Below are positions 1-8,711 of a DNA stretch of 64,000 bases, piece by piece. The notes under the pieces were generated by a model. It was not told the origin of the DNA and made no database searches. It saw nothing but the letters and a program-made list of their open reading frames with translations. Both the position numbers and the translations under genes were made by a program. Within the stretch, counting starts at the first letter, position 1, and the number at the start of each line of letters is the position of its first letter. This stretch comes from Succinivibrionaceae bacterium (GTDB taxonomy: Bacteria > Pseudomonadota > Gammaproteobacteria > Enterobacterales > Succinivibrionaceae), in NCBI GenBank assembly GCA_019420905.1, contig JAHZGH010000006.1:62001-126000 (forward strand). The letters are read 5' to 3'.

Positions 1-120
1 GGTATTGAATTTAAATCGCAGCATTCCTCAGCACGTTTAAAAATATTTTCGAACTTAAGAAAAGTTCTTGCTTTGGGACTGAGGGGAAAATCGAAATTGT
101 ACATGACTGTAGATGATTAA
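1..120 (+). CDS. Possible 3' end of an unidentified gene
   Basis: Frame 1 is open from the window edge for 39 codons and ends at TAA 118-120. The visible tail is basic and ends in MTVDD. It is convergent with coaE and its stop overlaps the coaE stop by a few bases, a common arrangement for real convergent genes. No family can be recognised from so short a tail, and an open frame of this size could be chance. Confidence 0.35.
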   Translation, partial: GIEFKSQHSSARLKIFSNLRKVLALGLRGKSKLYMTVDD

Positions 121-734
121 CTCTGTTTTGCCAGGTTGAGATATTTTTCGTGTAATTTTATCACGGTCTGACGCATTTTCTCTATTGACATAGTGTCTGA
201 TTCAATTAAATCGTGAGCTTTTTGTCTGCGAGTCTCTCTATTTACCTGACTTTTAAGCATGGCTTTTGCTGTATTTATGTCGATATTGTCGCGTAGAGTT
301 AATCTTTGTAACTGTACTTCTTCACTAGCATCGCAAACTAGTATGCGATCGCAAAGATATTCTAATTTGTGTTCAAATAAAAGCGGAACTACAAAAATGA
401 CGTAGGGAAAAGTTTGTTTAAGATACAGCTCTTGTAATCTGTTGATAATGGCTGGATGCATAATATTGTTCAGTATTTTTAGGGCAGAACCAGTTTTATC
501 ATTGAAAACTATTAAGCGTAAAGCACGACGATCTAAGCTTCCGTCAGCATTTAAAATATTTTTGCCGAAAGTATTAACTAACTCCGATAAGACTTGAGAA
601 TTTTTAGTCGTTACTTCTCGGGAGATAATATCCGTATCAATGACGGGTACGCCAAGTTCTTTAAATGTGTCTGAAATTACGGTTTTGCCGCAGGCAATTC
701 CTCCGGTCAGACCAATTCTTAAAGCTTTATCCAT
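117..734 (-). CDS. coaE: Dephospho-CoA kinase
   Basis: Catalyses the last step of coenzyme A synthesis, ATP-dependent phosphorylation of the 3'-hydroxyl of dephospho-CoA, in the cytosol. The 205-residue length is typical of the family. The N-terminus carries the P-loop (GGIACGKT, about residues 11-18), followed by the DTD motif near residue 34 (VIDTDIISREV) and the conserved HP of the CoA domain (MHPAI, about residue 93). The ATG at 734 is preceded by an AAGGA ribosome site about 8 bases upstream. The gene stands alone here, with no pilD or zapD beside it as in E. coli, and it faces away from the lipoprotein gene at 849. Confidence 0.95.
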   Translation of the reverse strand: MDKALRIGLTGGIACGKTVISDTFKELGVPVIDTDIISREVTTKNSQVLSELVNTFGKNILNADGSLDRRALRLIVFNDKTGSALKILNNIMHPAIINRLQELYLKQTFPYVIFVVPLLFEHKLEYLCDRILVCDASEEVQLQRLTLRDNIDINTAKAMLKSQVNRETRRQKAHDLIESDTMSIEKMRQTVIKLHEKYLNLAKQS

Positions 735-848
735 AAAAAATATCCTTTTTTATTTTCTTGAGTCTTATTTATTATAATAGGGGAAAATAATTATTTTCTG
801 CTAAGTGAAAGCAACTTCTGTGCACTAAATTTAGCAAAACAGACTAGA

Positions 849-1358
849 ATGAAAAAAATTTTTTTACGGAATAATAAATTGAAGACAGTTGCTATTATGA
901 CCGCTGTTGCGGCAATTTTTTTAGGGGCTTGTTCATCTTCTTCTGAAGAGGATCTAAAAGTTGACAATAATCATGCCTTATATCTTAGAGGCGAGATGAA
1001 TGATTATGCTGTATCTGAAACTTATAGATTACGTAAGCATGAGGACGGCTTGTGTACTCAGGCTACTTTGCGCTCCGATTGGGCTCCGTATAAGTTTAAA
1101 TTTGCGGATGCTTCATGGAGTTCTGGTTATAATTATGGATACTTAAATCCCCCCGGAGTATTAAGATTACATTCAGCACCTCAAAAGCTAAATCCTAAGT
1201 CACGTTTTGAAGAATTACGCTTTTATCCAGAAAAAGACGGTATTTATCGTTTTTGCTTGTTAAAGAAGAGTGATGGAATTTATGCAAGCGTAGTTTTAGA
1301 AAATAAAAGCGAAATTAAGCCTTTGTTTGAAGAAATCAAAGAAACTATAACAAAGTAA
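849..1358 (+). CDS. Predicted lipoprotein with carbohydrate-binding-like fold
   Basis: A 169-residue protein starting with a lipoprotein signal: basic N-terminus, hydrophobic stretch and lipobox LGAC with Cys28 as the predicted lipidated residue, followed by a serine-rich linker. Residues about 43-150 contain LYLRGEMNDY, then an aromatic YKFKFADASWSSGYNYGY segment. This pattern resembles the small beta-sandwich modules found at the N-termini of some alpha-glucan-active enzymes (RGxFNxW...FKFAD..W). That resemblance is my reading, not a search result. There is no catalytic domain. The stop lies one base before the xerD ATG, so the two are probably co-transcribed, although no functional link is obvious. 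The upstream Shine-Dalgarno is weak. Confidence 0.75.
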   Translation: MKKIFLRNNKLKTVAIMTAVAAIFLGACSSSSEEDLKVDNNHALYLRGEMNDYAVSETYRLRKHEDGLCTQATLRSDWAPYKFKFADASWSSGYNYGYLNPPGVLRLHSAPQKLNPKSRFEELRFYPEKDGIYRFCLLKKSDGIYASVVLENKSEIKPLFEEIKETITK

Positions 1359-1359
1359 G

Positions 1360-2253
1360 ATGCAAAAAAGTCGTGAACTTTCGTTAAAGCTTTTTTCTGA
1401 TTATTTATTATTAGAAAAGGGGTTGGCGCAATTAAGTATTCGAGCATATGTCTCTGATATAACTATGTTTTTTAATTATTTAGAAAAAGAAAACCGCCCC
1501 GATCCTTTTTGTGCATCTGATATTGAGGCTTACTTGCGTGATGGAAATGATAATGAAGCAAGTTCTGCGGCACGATTTTTATGTTCGTTGCGAAGCTTTT
1601 GCAGTTTTTTGCTACTTGAGCATCTTATTGATGAAGATCCTACCTTAAGAATTGAAAATCCAAAGATTTTAAGGCATTTGCCTACAACTATGTCTGAAGG
1701 CTGCGTAGATGCTTTTTTAGATGCTCCTGATATAAGCAATCATACAGGATTGCGTGATAAAGCCATGCTTGAAACCTTATATGCAACAGGGCTACGCGTA
1801 AGTGAGCTTGTAAATTTAACCTTTGATAATTTAAATCTTATTGATGGCTTTGTAATCGTGCATGGCAAGGGAGGAAAGGATCGTTTAGTTCCATTAGGTC
1901 AAAATGCTTGTTACTGGCTGGCTACATATATCTGCGATAAAAGGGCAGAACGTGATCCCAAGCAAAGCTGTCATTTTGTTTTTTTATCAGGTAAAGGTCT
2001 TAATGGTATGACTAGAATTGCATTTTGGTATCGGATTAAAGCTTATGCTAAAGCTTTAGGTATAACTTCCGATGTCTCTCCACATACTTTTAGACATGCT
2101 TTTGCTACTCATCTTTTAAATCATGATGCAGATTTACGTACCGTACAGATGCTATTAGGTCATTCAAGTTTAACTACAACACAAATTTATACACATGTTG
2201 CGACGCAACGCATTCATGAGGTTTATGATAAGGCTCATCCTCGAAATAATTAA
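1360..2253 (+). CDS. xerD: Tyrosine recombinase XerD
   Basis: Site-specific recombinase that acts with XerC at dif to resolve chromosome dimers. The 297-residue protein follows the E. coli XerD pattern closely. It has an N-terminal SAM-like core-binding domain (about 1-105) and a catalytic domain with Arg146 (ATGLRVSEL), Lys in GKGGKDRLVPLG, the H-x-x-R box HTFRHAFATHLL, LLGHSSLTTTQ, and nucleophile Tyr277 in QIYTHV. The C-terminal tail, important for XerC contact, is present. The ATG begins one base after the lipoprotein stop. The usual partners dsbC and recJ are not beside it. XerD is preferred over XerC because of the shared RDKAMLE and MTRxxFWxRIK segments. Confidence 0.95.
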   Translation: MQKSRELSLKLFSDYLLLEKGLAQLSIRAYVSDITMFFNYLEKENRPDPFCASDIEAYLRDGNDNEASSAARFLCSLRSFCSFLLLEHLIDEDPTLRIENPKILRHLPTTMSEGCVDAFLDAPDISNHTGLRDKAMLETLYATGLRVSELVNLTFDNLNLIDGFVIVHGKGGKDRLVPLGQNACYWLATYICDKRAERDPKQSCHFVFLSGKGLNGMTRIAFWYRIKAYAKALGITSDVSPHTFRHAFATHLLNHDADLRTVQMLLGHSSLTTTQIYTHVATQRIHEVYDKAHPRNN

Positions 2254-2292
2254 ATTGTTTATATAAACTAGAGTATTTTTATATAAAAATTT

Positions 2293-2322
2293 AAGCCCTT
2301 CAGCTAAATAACTGAAGGGCTT
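2293..2322. terminator. Bidirectional terminator between xerD and accC
   Basis: An 11-bp perfect stem (2293-2303 with 2312-2322) around an 8-base loop lies between two convergent genes. A run of T follows on one side and A-rich sequence on the other, so it can serve both xerD and accC. Confidence 0.8.
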
Positions 2323-2336
2323 TGTTAAGATAAGAT

Positions 2337-3716
2337 TTATTCTTCGCTGCTATCTTCGGCTTTTTCCACAAGATCTCCTGCAAGCTTGTGTTCAAGGTAA
2401 TGGATGCTGACACCCCCCTTGATTTCCTCTGGATCCGTTAATAAATCTTTATGAAGAGGTATATTTGTTTGAATTCCCTCAACAATAAGTTCGTCCAAGG
2501 CCTCGAGTGCTCGCAAACGAGCTAGTTCGCGGTCATCATCATGAACAATTAATTTACCAATTAAAGAATCGTAGTAAGGCGGTACTCGATATCCCTGATA
2601 AACATGGCTATCCCAACGTACACCAGGACCACCAGGAACATGCAACCACTTAATTTCTCCAGGAGACGGCAAGAAGGTTTGTGGATTTTCTGCGTTAATA
2701 CGGCATTCGAAAGCATGCCCCTTGATTTTAACTTGGCTTTGACGAATAGAAAGTGGCATTCCTGCAGAAACTGCAATCATTTCGCGGACAATATCAATAC
2801 CAGTAATCATTTCTGTGACAGGATGTTCTACCTGTACACGGGTATTCATTTCAATGAAGTAGAAAGAGCCGTTTTCATAAAGAAATTCAAAGGTTCCTGC
2901 ACCGCGATACCCAATATCGATGCAGGCCTGAGCACAACGTTCACCAATAGACTTACGTTGTTCTGCAGTAATAAATGGGGCAGGAGCTTCTTCTAAAACT
3001 TTTTGATTACGGCGCTGCATGGAGCAGTCACGCTCACCTAAGTAAACAGCATGTCCTTGGCCGTCTGATAACACTTGGAATTCGACGTGACGAGGATTTT
3101 CCAAGAATTTTTCCATATAGACGGCAGGATTATTGAAGAACATATCAGCTTCGCGTTTAGTTAAAGCAATAGCATTTTCCAATTCATCCTCAGACCTGAC
3201 TACACGCATACCGCGTCCGCCACCGCCGCCAGCTGCTTTAATAATAATTGGATAACCAATATCAGCTGCAAGACGCCTGTTTTCTTCAAAATTATCGCTT
3301 AAGGTGCCGGCTGAACCAGGAACACAAGGAACGCCAGCTCTTTGCATAGCTTTTTTAGCTGAAACTTTATCTCCCATGAGACGAATAGTATCAGCTGTTG
3401 GGCCAATGAAAATAAATCCTGACTTTTCAACCATTTCTGCAAAATCTGCATTTTCAGAAAGGAATCCATAACCAGGATGAATGGCGCTAGCTCCTGTAGA
3501 TTCAGCGGCTGCAATAATGGATGGAATATTTAAATATGAATCTTTTGGCGCAGCAGGGCCAATGCAGACTGTTTCATCTGCTAACTTGACATGCATCAAA
3601 TCGCGATCTGCAGTAGAATGAACAGCAACTGTTTTGAGACCTAACTGACGACAAGCGCGTAAAATGCGGAGTGCAATTTCACCACGATTTGCAATCAGAA
3701 CTTTTTCAAATTTCAT
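2337..3716 (-). CDS. accC: Acetyl-CoA carboxylase, biotin carboxylase subunit
   Basis: ATP- and bicarbonate-dependent carboxylation of biotin on AccB, the first half-reaction of malonyl-CoA formation for fatty-acid synthesis. The ATP-grasp enzyme is full length. It shows ANRGEIALRI at the N-terminus, the glycine loop KAAGGGGGRGMR, ERDCSMQRRNQK, and the catalytic segment EMNTRVQVEHPVTEM. The reading frame can be extended to a TTG at 3725, but AAGGA sits 10 bases before the ATG at 3716 and only one base before that TTG, so 3716 is the likelier start (459 residues). It is the last gene of aroQ-accB-accC, following accB by about 17 bases, and ends at a shared terminator. Confidence 0.97.
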   Translation of the reverse strand: MKFEKVLIANRGEIALRILRACRQLGLKTVAVHSTADRDLMHVKLADETVCIGPAAPKDSYLNIPSIIAAAESTGASAIHPGYGFLSENADFAEMVEKSGFIFIGPTADTIRLMGDKVSAKKAMQRAGVPCVPGSAGTLSDNFEENRRLAADIGYPIIIKAAGGGGGRGMRVVRSEDELENAIALTKREADMFFNNPAVYMEKFLENPRHVEFQVLSDGQGHAVYLGERDCSMQRRNQKVLEEAPAPFITAEQRKSIGERCAQACIDIGYRGAGTFEFLYENGSFYFIEMNTRVQVEHPVTEMITGIDIVREMIAVSAGMPLSIRQSQVKIKGHAFECRINAENPQTFLPSPGEIKWLHVPGGPGVRWDSHVYQGYRVPPYYDSLIGKLIVHDDDRELARLRALEALDELIVEGIQTNIPLHKDLLTDPEEIKGGVSIHYLEHKLAGDLVEKAEDSSEE

Positions 3717-3733
3717 TGCGACCAATTCCTTAA

Positions 3734-4201
3734 TTATTCAAACTCAAACAAAGGCTGATCAAATTCAACAGTAGAACCATTGTCTACTAAGATCTTTTTG
3801 ATAGTACCAGAGCGATCGGCTTGAATCTGATTCATCATCTTCATAGCTTCGATGATGCACATAGTGTCGCCTTCTTTAACTGTTTGACCTACTTCAACAA
3901 AAGGATTTGCAGTAGGAGATGCTGAGCGGTAGAAAGTGCCAACCATAGGGGAGGTCATGAGTTTTGACTTATCTGGTGCGGCTGCTGTGTTAGCAGGAGC
4001 CTCTGTTACTTGCGGAGCTACGGCTACAGTTTGAACTTGCGGAGCTGATTGAATGACAGTAGCTGCAGGAACAGCTACAGGAGCCTGCGTGGAACGAGAA
4101 ATCTTGAGTTCTTCCTCTCCCTGTTTTAAATTGATTTCGGAGATGTCCGACTTAGAAACGATTTCGATAAGTTTTGCGATCTTATGAATGTCAATTTGCA
4201 T
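3734..4201 (-). CDS. accB: Biotin carboxyl carrier protein of acetyl-CoA carboxylase
   Basis: Carries biotin between the biotin carboxylase (AccC) and the carboxyltransferase. It has 155 residues in three parts: an N-terminal helix-rich segment (1-33), an Ala/Pro/Val-rich flexible linker (about 36-78), and the biotinyl domain. The biotin attachment site is Lys121 in EAMKMMNQI. The 'thumb' segment before it (PMVGTFYRSASP) is typical of BCCP. It directly precedes accC in the same orientation and follows aroQ, an order also known from other gammaproteobacteria. Confidence 0.97.
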   Translation of the reverse strand: MQIDIHKIAKLIEIVSKSDISEINLKQGEEELKISRSTQAPVAVPAATVIQSAPQVQTVAVAPQVTEAPANTAAAPDKSKLMTSPMVGTFYRSASPTANPFVEVGQTVKEGDTMCIIEAMKMMNQIQADRSGTIKKILVDNGSTVEFDQPLFEFE

Positions 4202-4238
4202 GGAAACTTTCCTACTTTTGAATTTACCTAAATCTAGT

Positions 4239-4691
4239 TTACGACTTTTTTATTTCAAGCTGTCTGACGGCGCCTCTTAAGGCAAATTCATAGCCGTCAA
4301 GTCCAAAACCTACGATGACGCCTACGGCGATATCGCTTAAATAAGAATGATGTCTAAATTCCTCACGACGATGAACATTTGAAATATGAATTTCAAAAAA
4401 AGGGATATCAATACCAGCTAAAGCATCACGAATAGCTACACTAGTATGAGTATAGGCACCGGCGTTGAGTAAAATAAAATCAATAAGACCACGCGATTGT
4501 TGAATTTTATCAACAATATCACCTTCATGGTTTGACTGGAAATGTTCCAAATTGACGTCAAGTTCATCAGCTACGCGGTCTAGACGCTCATCAAGGTCTT
4601 TTAAGGTGGCACTTCCATAAATTTGAGGCTCACGTGTACCTAAAAGATTAAGGTTAGGACCGTTGATGACGAGAATCGAATGTTTTTTCAA
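4239..4691 (-). CDS. aroQ: 3-dehydroquinate dehydratase, type II
   Basis: Third step of the shikimate pathway, dehydration of 3-dehydroquinate to 3-dehydroshikimate. The 150-residue type II enzyme forms dodecamers in this family. Visible signatures are NGPNLNLLGTREPQIYG with the catalytic Tyr, FQSNHEGDIVD, LNAGAYTHTS, and EIHISNVHRREEFRHHS with the catalytic His. The start is TTG at 4691 with GGAG seven bases upstream. No in-frame ATG lies near, and the IL-V-NGPNLN strand requires this start. First gene of the aroQ-accB-accC operon. aroK and aroB are elsewhere in the window. Confidence 0.96.
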   Translation of the reverse strand: MKKHSILVINGPNLNLLGTREPQIYGSATLKDLDERLDRVADELDVNLEHFQSNHEGDIVDKIQQSRGLIDFILLNAGAYTHTSVAIRDALAGIDIPFFEIHISNVHRREEFRHHSYLSDIAVGVIVGFGLDGYEFALRGAVRQLEIKKS

Positions 4692-5136
4692 AATCTGACT
4701 CCGAAAAAAAAGGATTCCCTTATTTTACATTTTTTTTTATTTCAATGTTTATTTTTAGCGCAAATCAGCAAAATTTATGTGAAATAAGCTGAGTTAAGAG
4801 TACTTTTACTACCTATACAATACTTTATATAGAGCAAAAATACTCAAATATATAATTTTTTCTTACTAATTTTTAATTTTTTAGATAATTTTCTTAAGTG
4901 AAAACTATATATCCTTTTTATTCTAGAACAACAAACGTTAAAAGATAGATATATATTTAAATAAATTATTTTTATTTTGTTTAAATAAGCTTTCAGCTGA
5001 GAGTTTTAGTTAAATTTTATTATCTATATAAAAATATGCAAATATGAGAAGTATGCAACAAAAAATGTTAAAATAAATGTGATTTTTAACTTGGATCTGT
5101 AAATGCAGGTCCTTAGGCTTACCGAGGAATACTTCA
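4692..5136. other. AT-rich divergent intergenic region, aroQ / glyA
   Basis: 445 bases without a convincing gene. It must hold divergent promoters for aroQ-accBC and for the glyA-rib operon. No clean pair of -35/-10 hexamers stands out in the AT-rich background. Just before glyA a 6-bp hairpin (5093-5098 with 5107-5112, one G-U pair) lies in the likely leader, followed by the GAGG ribosome site. No FMN-riboswitch-like conserved core is visible. Confidence 0.5.
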
Positions 5137-6399
5137 ATGAGCTTCATGAATAAAGCTAAGTCCATTGCCGAATACGATACTGAATTGTGGTCTGCTATTG
5201 CTTCTGAAAATCAGAGACAGGAGGATCACATCGAACTCATTGCATCTGAAAATTACGCTTCTAAATGTGTTATGGAAGCTCAGGGCTCTCAGTTAACTAA
5301 TAAATATGCCGAAGGCTATCCGCATAAGCGTTACTATGGTGGTTGCGAATATGTTGATATCGTTGAGCAATTAGCCATTGAGCGTGCTTGTAAGCTCTTC
5401 CACTGTGAATATGCCAATGTTCAGCCACATGCTGGTTCTCAGGCAAATGCTGCTGTATATCAGGCTTTATGTAATCCTGGCGATACAGTTATGGGCTTAT
5501 CTCTGTCTTCAGGCGGACATTTAACCCACGGATGTCCAGTAAGCTTCTCTGGTAAGTTTTACCACGCTGTAGGCTATGAAGTTAATGAGCATGGCGAGCT
5601 TGATTATGATGCTATAGCTAAGCAAGCTCAAGAATGCAAGCCTAAGATGATTATTGCAGGCTTTTCAGCTTTCTCCGGTATTGTTGACTGGAAGAAAATG
5701 CGTGAGATTGCTGACAGCGTCGGTGCTTATTTAATGGTTGATATGGCTCATGTTGCAGGCTTAATTGCAGCAGGAGTTTATCCTAGCCCTGTTGATTATG
5801 CTCATGTTGTTACTTCTACTACCCATAAATCATTAGGCGGCCCTCGTTCTGGTTTTATTTTGTCTAATTGTCATGATGAGTCTATTTATAAGAAGATAAA
5901 TTCAGCTATTTTCCCAGGCTCTCAGGGTGGTCCTTTAATGCATATTATTGCAGCTAAGGCTATAGTCTTTAAGGAGGCTATGGAACCTTGGTATAAGGAA
6001 TATCAGGAGCAGGTTGTTAAGAATGCTAAACTTATGGCTGAAGAAGTTATGAAACGTGGCTATAAGGTGGTTTCTGGTGGTACTCACAACCATTTATTCT
6101 TAATGGACTTTATTGGTAGAGAGATGACTGGTAAAGATGCAGAGGCTGCTTTAGGCAAGGCATTTATTACAGTTAATAAGAATACTGTTCCAGGTGAAAC
6201 TCGCTCTCCATTTGTAACATCTGGTTTGCGTGTTGGTACCCCTGCTTGTACTCGCCGTGGCTTTAAAGAGCCGGAGATTCGCGAGTTAGCTGGTATTATC
6301 TGTGATGTTTTGGATAATTACCAAAATGACGAGGTAATTTTAAAGTGCCGTGAGCGTGTAAAAGCTTTATGCGCTAAGTTCCCAGTCTATAAGGACTAA
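5137..6399 (+). CDS. glyA: Serine hydroxymethyltransferase
   Basis: PLP enzyme interconverting serine plus tetrahydrofolate and glycine plus methylene-tetrahydrofolate, the main one-carbon source. It has 420 residues, near the E. coli length. It shows HIELIASENY, LTNKYAEGYPHKRYYGG, and the PLP-binding Lys231 in STTHKSLGGPRSG. The C-terminal TSGLRVGTPA is intact. First gene of a tight operon: its TAA is followed directly by the ribD ATG. glyA next to riboflavin genes and nusB is a known gammaproteobacterial order, although nrdR, usually between glyA and ribD, is missing here. Confidence 0.98.
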   Translation: MSFMNKAKSIAEYDTELWSAIASENQRQEDHIELIASENYASKCVMEAQGSQLTNKYAEGYPHKRYYGGCEYVDIVEQLAIERACKLFHCEYANVQPHAGSQANAAVYQALCNPGDTVMGLSLSSGGHLTHGCPVSFSGKFYHAVGYEVNEHGELDYDAIAKQAQECKPKMIIAGFSAFSGIVDWKKMREIADSVGAYLMVDMAHVAGLIAAGVYPSPVDYAHVVTSTTHKSLGGPRSGFILSNCHDESIYKKINSAIFPGSQGGPLMHIIAAKAIVFKEAMEPWYKEYQEQVVKNAKLMAEEVMKRGYKVVSGGTHNHLFLMDFIGREMTGKDAEAALGKAFITVNKNTVPGETRSPFVTSGLRVGTPACTRRGFKEPEIRELAGIICDVLDNYQNDEVILKCRERVKALCAKFPVYKD

Positions 6400-7545
6400 A
6401 TGAGCGAAAATAAATTTTTAAAACAAGACAGACTGTACATGGCAGAGGCTTTAAAGCTAGCTAAGTGCGGTCTGTATACAACCTACCCAAACCCTGCGGT
6501 AGGTTGTGTTTTTGTACGCAATGGAAAGATTATCGGCCGTGGCTATCACCATAAGGCAGGACAGCCTCATGCAGAAATTATGGCATTGAATGATGCTAAA
6601 AATGATGTTAAGGGAGCTACTTGTTATGTGACTTTAGAACCTTGTTCTCATTATGGTAGAACTCCTCCTTGCGCAAATCGTTTAGTTGAAGCTGGCATCA
6701 GTCGTTGTGTTATTGCAACAGGAGATCCTAATCCTAAGGTGCATGGGCGAGGCATCGAGATTTTAAAACAAGCTGCAATAGAGGTAAGTTATCCTTTGCT
6801 TGAAGAAAAAGCTCGCTTTATAAATCGAGCTTTTTTGAAGTCTATTACGCAAAACATACCATATGTTAGCTTAAAAATAGGTATGAGTTCTGATGCTAAG
6901 ACAGCTTTAGCCAATGGTCAGAGTAAATGGATCACTTGTGATAAAAGTCGCAGACAGGTGCAGAAATTAAGAGCAATGTGCGATGTAATTATCACAGGTT
7001 CAGGTACGGTTATTTCTGATAATCCTCTATTGTCGGTAAGATATGACGAGTTGCCTAAACATGCTCGCAAAATTTTAGCTGAAGAAGACGTAAGACAGCC
7101 TTTGAAGGTTATTTTGGATACCCGTGAAAGCTTAATTTGCGAAAATTTTAGGATTTTTTCGCAAGGAAAAGTTTTATGGGTTGTAGGTTCTAAAGATAAT
7201 TGTTCCTATGAACAGGCTTTAAATGAGAATGTAACTAAACTTAGTTTACCTATAGCTTCTGACGGACATATTGATTTGCATAAGCTACTGGCATATTTAG
7301 GAAGCAAAAATTATCGCCATGCTTTAGTTGAAGCTGGTAGTATTTTAAGCACTTCCTTCGTAAATGCAGATCTTGTGGATGATGTTTATCTATTTATTGC
7401 GCCAAAGCTTTTGGGAATGAATTCACGTAATGCCTTAAATTTAAAGGAACCGCAAGCATTAGATGAATGTTTAAAATACAAAATAGTTAAAGCTAAGCAT
7501 TGCGGAGAAGATATTTTTGTCCACGGTCTTATAAAGGAGTATTGA
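6400..7545 (+). CDS. ribD: Bifunctional riboflavin deaminase/reductase
   Basis: Deaminates the pyrimidinone from GTP and then reduces its ribose side chain in riboflavin synthesis. The N-terminal CMP/dCMP-deaminase-like domain (about 1-150) has the zinc site HAEIMAL and PCSHYGRTPPC. The C-terminal reductase domain (about 155-381) resembles dihydrofolate reductase (YVSLKIGMSSDAKTA, DVIITGSGTV). It abuts glyA with no gap and its TGA overlaps the ribE ATG by one base, indicating translational coupling. Confidence 0.96.
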   Translation: MSENKFLKQDRLYMAEALKLAKCGLYTTYPNPAVGCVFVRNGKIIGRGYHHKAGQPHAEIMALNDAKNDVKGATCYVTLEPCSHYGRTPPCANRLVEAGISRCVIATGDPNPKVHGRGIEILKQAAIEVSYPLLEEKARFINRAFLKSITQNIPYVSLKIGMSSDAKTALANGQSKWITCDKSRRQVQKLRAMCDVIITGSGTVISDNPLLSVRYDELPKHARKILAEEDVRQPLKVILDTRESLICENFRIFSQGKVLWVVGSKDNCSYEQALNENVTKLSLPIASDGHIDLHKLLAYLGSKNYRHALVEAGSILSTSFVNADLVDDVYLFIAPKLLGMNSRNALNLKEPQALDECLKYKIVKAKHCGEDIFVHGLIKEY

Positions 7546-8195
7546 TGTTTACAGGTATTGTTGAAAGCATTGGTATTCTCAATTCCTTGCAAAGTCGAGG
7601 TCACGGTTTTCATATAAGTGTAGAGACTAATGCAGGCTTTGAATTGCAAAAACGAGTCAAGCTTGGTGATTCAATTGCATGCAATGGCGTATGTCTTACA
7701 GCTACAGCCATAAATGGAACAACTTTTGAGGCTGATGTTTCTGCAGAGACTGTCAGATGTACTGCCTTTAGAAATTATAGACGTGGGCGTTTATTAAATT
7801 TAGAGTTGGCTTGTACGCCTGCTACTCATTTAGGCGGACATATTGTACAGGGGCATGTAGATGGTGTCGGTACTATTGTTGCCATGGATAGTCTTGATGA
7901 TGCTGTTGATGTTAAGGTTAAAGCTCCTGAAGATATGCTACGTTATATTGCTCCTAAAGGATCTATTACTGTAGACGGCATTTCCTTAACAGTAAATGAT
8001 ATTTATAAGGATATCTTTAGATTAACTTTAATTCCACATACTCAAAAAGAGGTAAGTTTCGCCTGTTTTAAGGAAGGAGAAGAAGTTAATTTAGAGGCTG
8101 ATGTTTTAGCCCGTTATTTAGAACGTTTGATAAGTTGCAAGACTTCAAATAGCGAGATAACGATGCAAAGCTTGATGGAAAATGGTTTTTTTTAA
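7545..8195 (+). CDS. ribE: Riboflavin synthase alpha subunit
   Basis: Dismutates two 6,7-dimethyl-8-ribityllumazine molecules to riboflavin. The true start is the ATG at 7545, giving MFTGIVESIG, the diagnostic N-terminus. It is preceded by AAAGGAG and overlaps the ribD TGA by one base. The 216-residue protein has the two homologous lumazine-binding barrels (about 1-96 and 97-195). The second begins at LGGHIVQGHVDGVG. This symbol follows the Bacillus-style naming; E. coli calls the gene ribC. Confidence 0.95.
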   Translation: MFTGIVESIGILNSLQSRGHGFHISVETNAGFELQKRVKLGDSIACNGVCLTATAINGTTFEADVSAETVRCTAFRNYRRGRLLNLELACTPATHLGGHIVQGHVDGVGTIVAMDSLDDAVDVKVKAPEDMLRYIAPKGSITVDGISLTVNDIYKDIFRLTLIPHTQKEVSFACFKEGEEVNLEADVLARYLERLISCKTSNSEITMQSLMENGFF

Positions 8196-8221
8196 AGATT
8201 AAATTTTTATTGGAGTAATTC

Positions 8222-8692
8222 ATGTCTATAAATAAGATTGAAGGTGTATTGCCTTGTCGCGAAGGCCGTTTTGCCATCGTAGTTTCTCGTTTTAATAGCT
8301 TTATTTGCGAGCGCTTAGTTGACGGAGCTTTAGATGTATTAAAGCGCGAAGGAGAGGTTCCTGAGGAAAATATTACCTTGGTACATGTTCCTGGAGCGAT
8401 TGAGATCCCTTTAGTTTGCGGTAAATTAGCTCAAAGCGGAAAATATGATGCTGTAATTGCTCTTGGTTGCGTTATTCGCGGTAATACTTACCATTTTGAA
8501 GTTGTTGCTAATGAATGTGCTAAAGGATTAACTCAGGTAACTTTGAGTTCAGGAATTCCTGTGGCTAATGGTGTTTTAACTACAGATAATTTAGATCAAG
8601 CTGTACAACGTGCAGGCTCTAAGATGGGCAATAAGGGTGCTGAAGCAGCAGCTTCTGCTTTAGAAATGGTTAATGTAATCAAGCAGCTGTAA
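8222..8692 (+). CDS. ribH: 6,7-dimethyl-8-ribityllumazine synthase
   Basis: Condenses the RibD product with 3,4-dihydroxy-2-butanone 4-phosphate to give the lumazine used by RibE, usually as an icosahedral 60-mer. The 156 residues match the family. FAIVVSRFNSFI binds substrate, VPGAIEIPLV is the phosphate/ribityl loop, and GCVIRGNTYHFEVV holds the catalytic His. GGAG precedes the ATG. The ribB/ribBA step that supplies the four-carbon unit is not in this cluster. Confidence 0.96.
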   Translation: MSINKIEGVLPCREGRFAIVVSRFNSFICERLVDGALDVLKREGEVPEENITLVHVPGAIEIPLVCGKLAQSGKYDAVIALGCVIRGNTYHFEVVANECAKGLTQVTLSSGIPVANGVLTTDNLDQAVQRAGSKMGNKGAEAAASALEMVNVIKQL

Positions 8693-8711
8693 TAAGTGAA
8701 GGAAAGCTTTT

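Noticed and set aside
783..798. 16-base perfect palindrome GAAAATAATTATTTTC upstream of the lipoprotein gene
   Set aside because: Almost pure A/T in an AT-rich spacer, so such palindromes are expected by chance; no known operator matches.
2604..2996. 130-codon plus-strand frame opposite accC
   Set aside because: Antisense shadow of the strongly conserved accC; no independent support.
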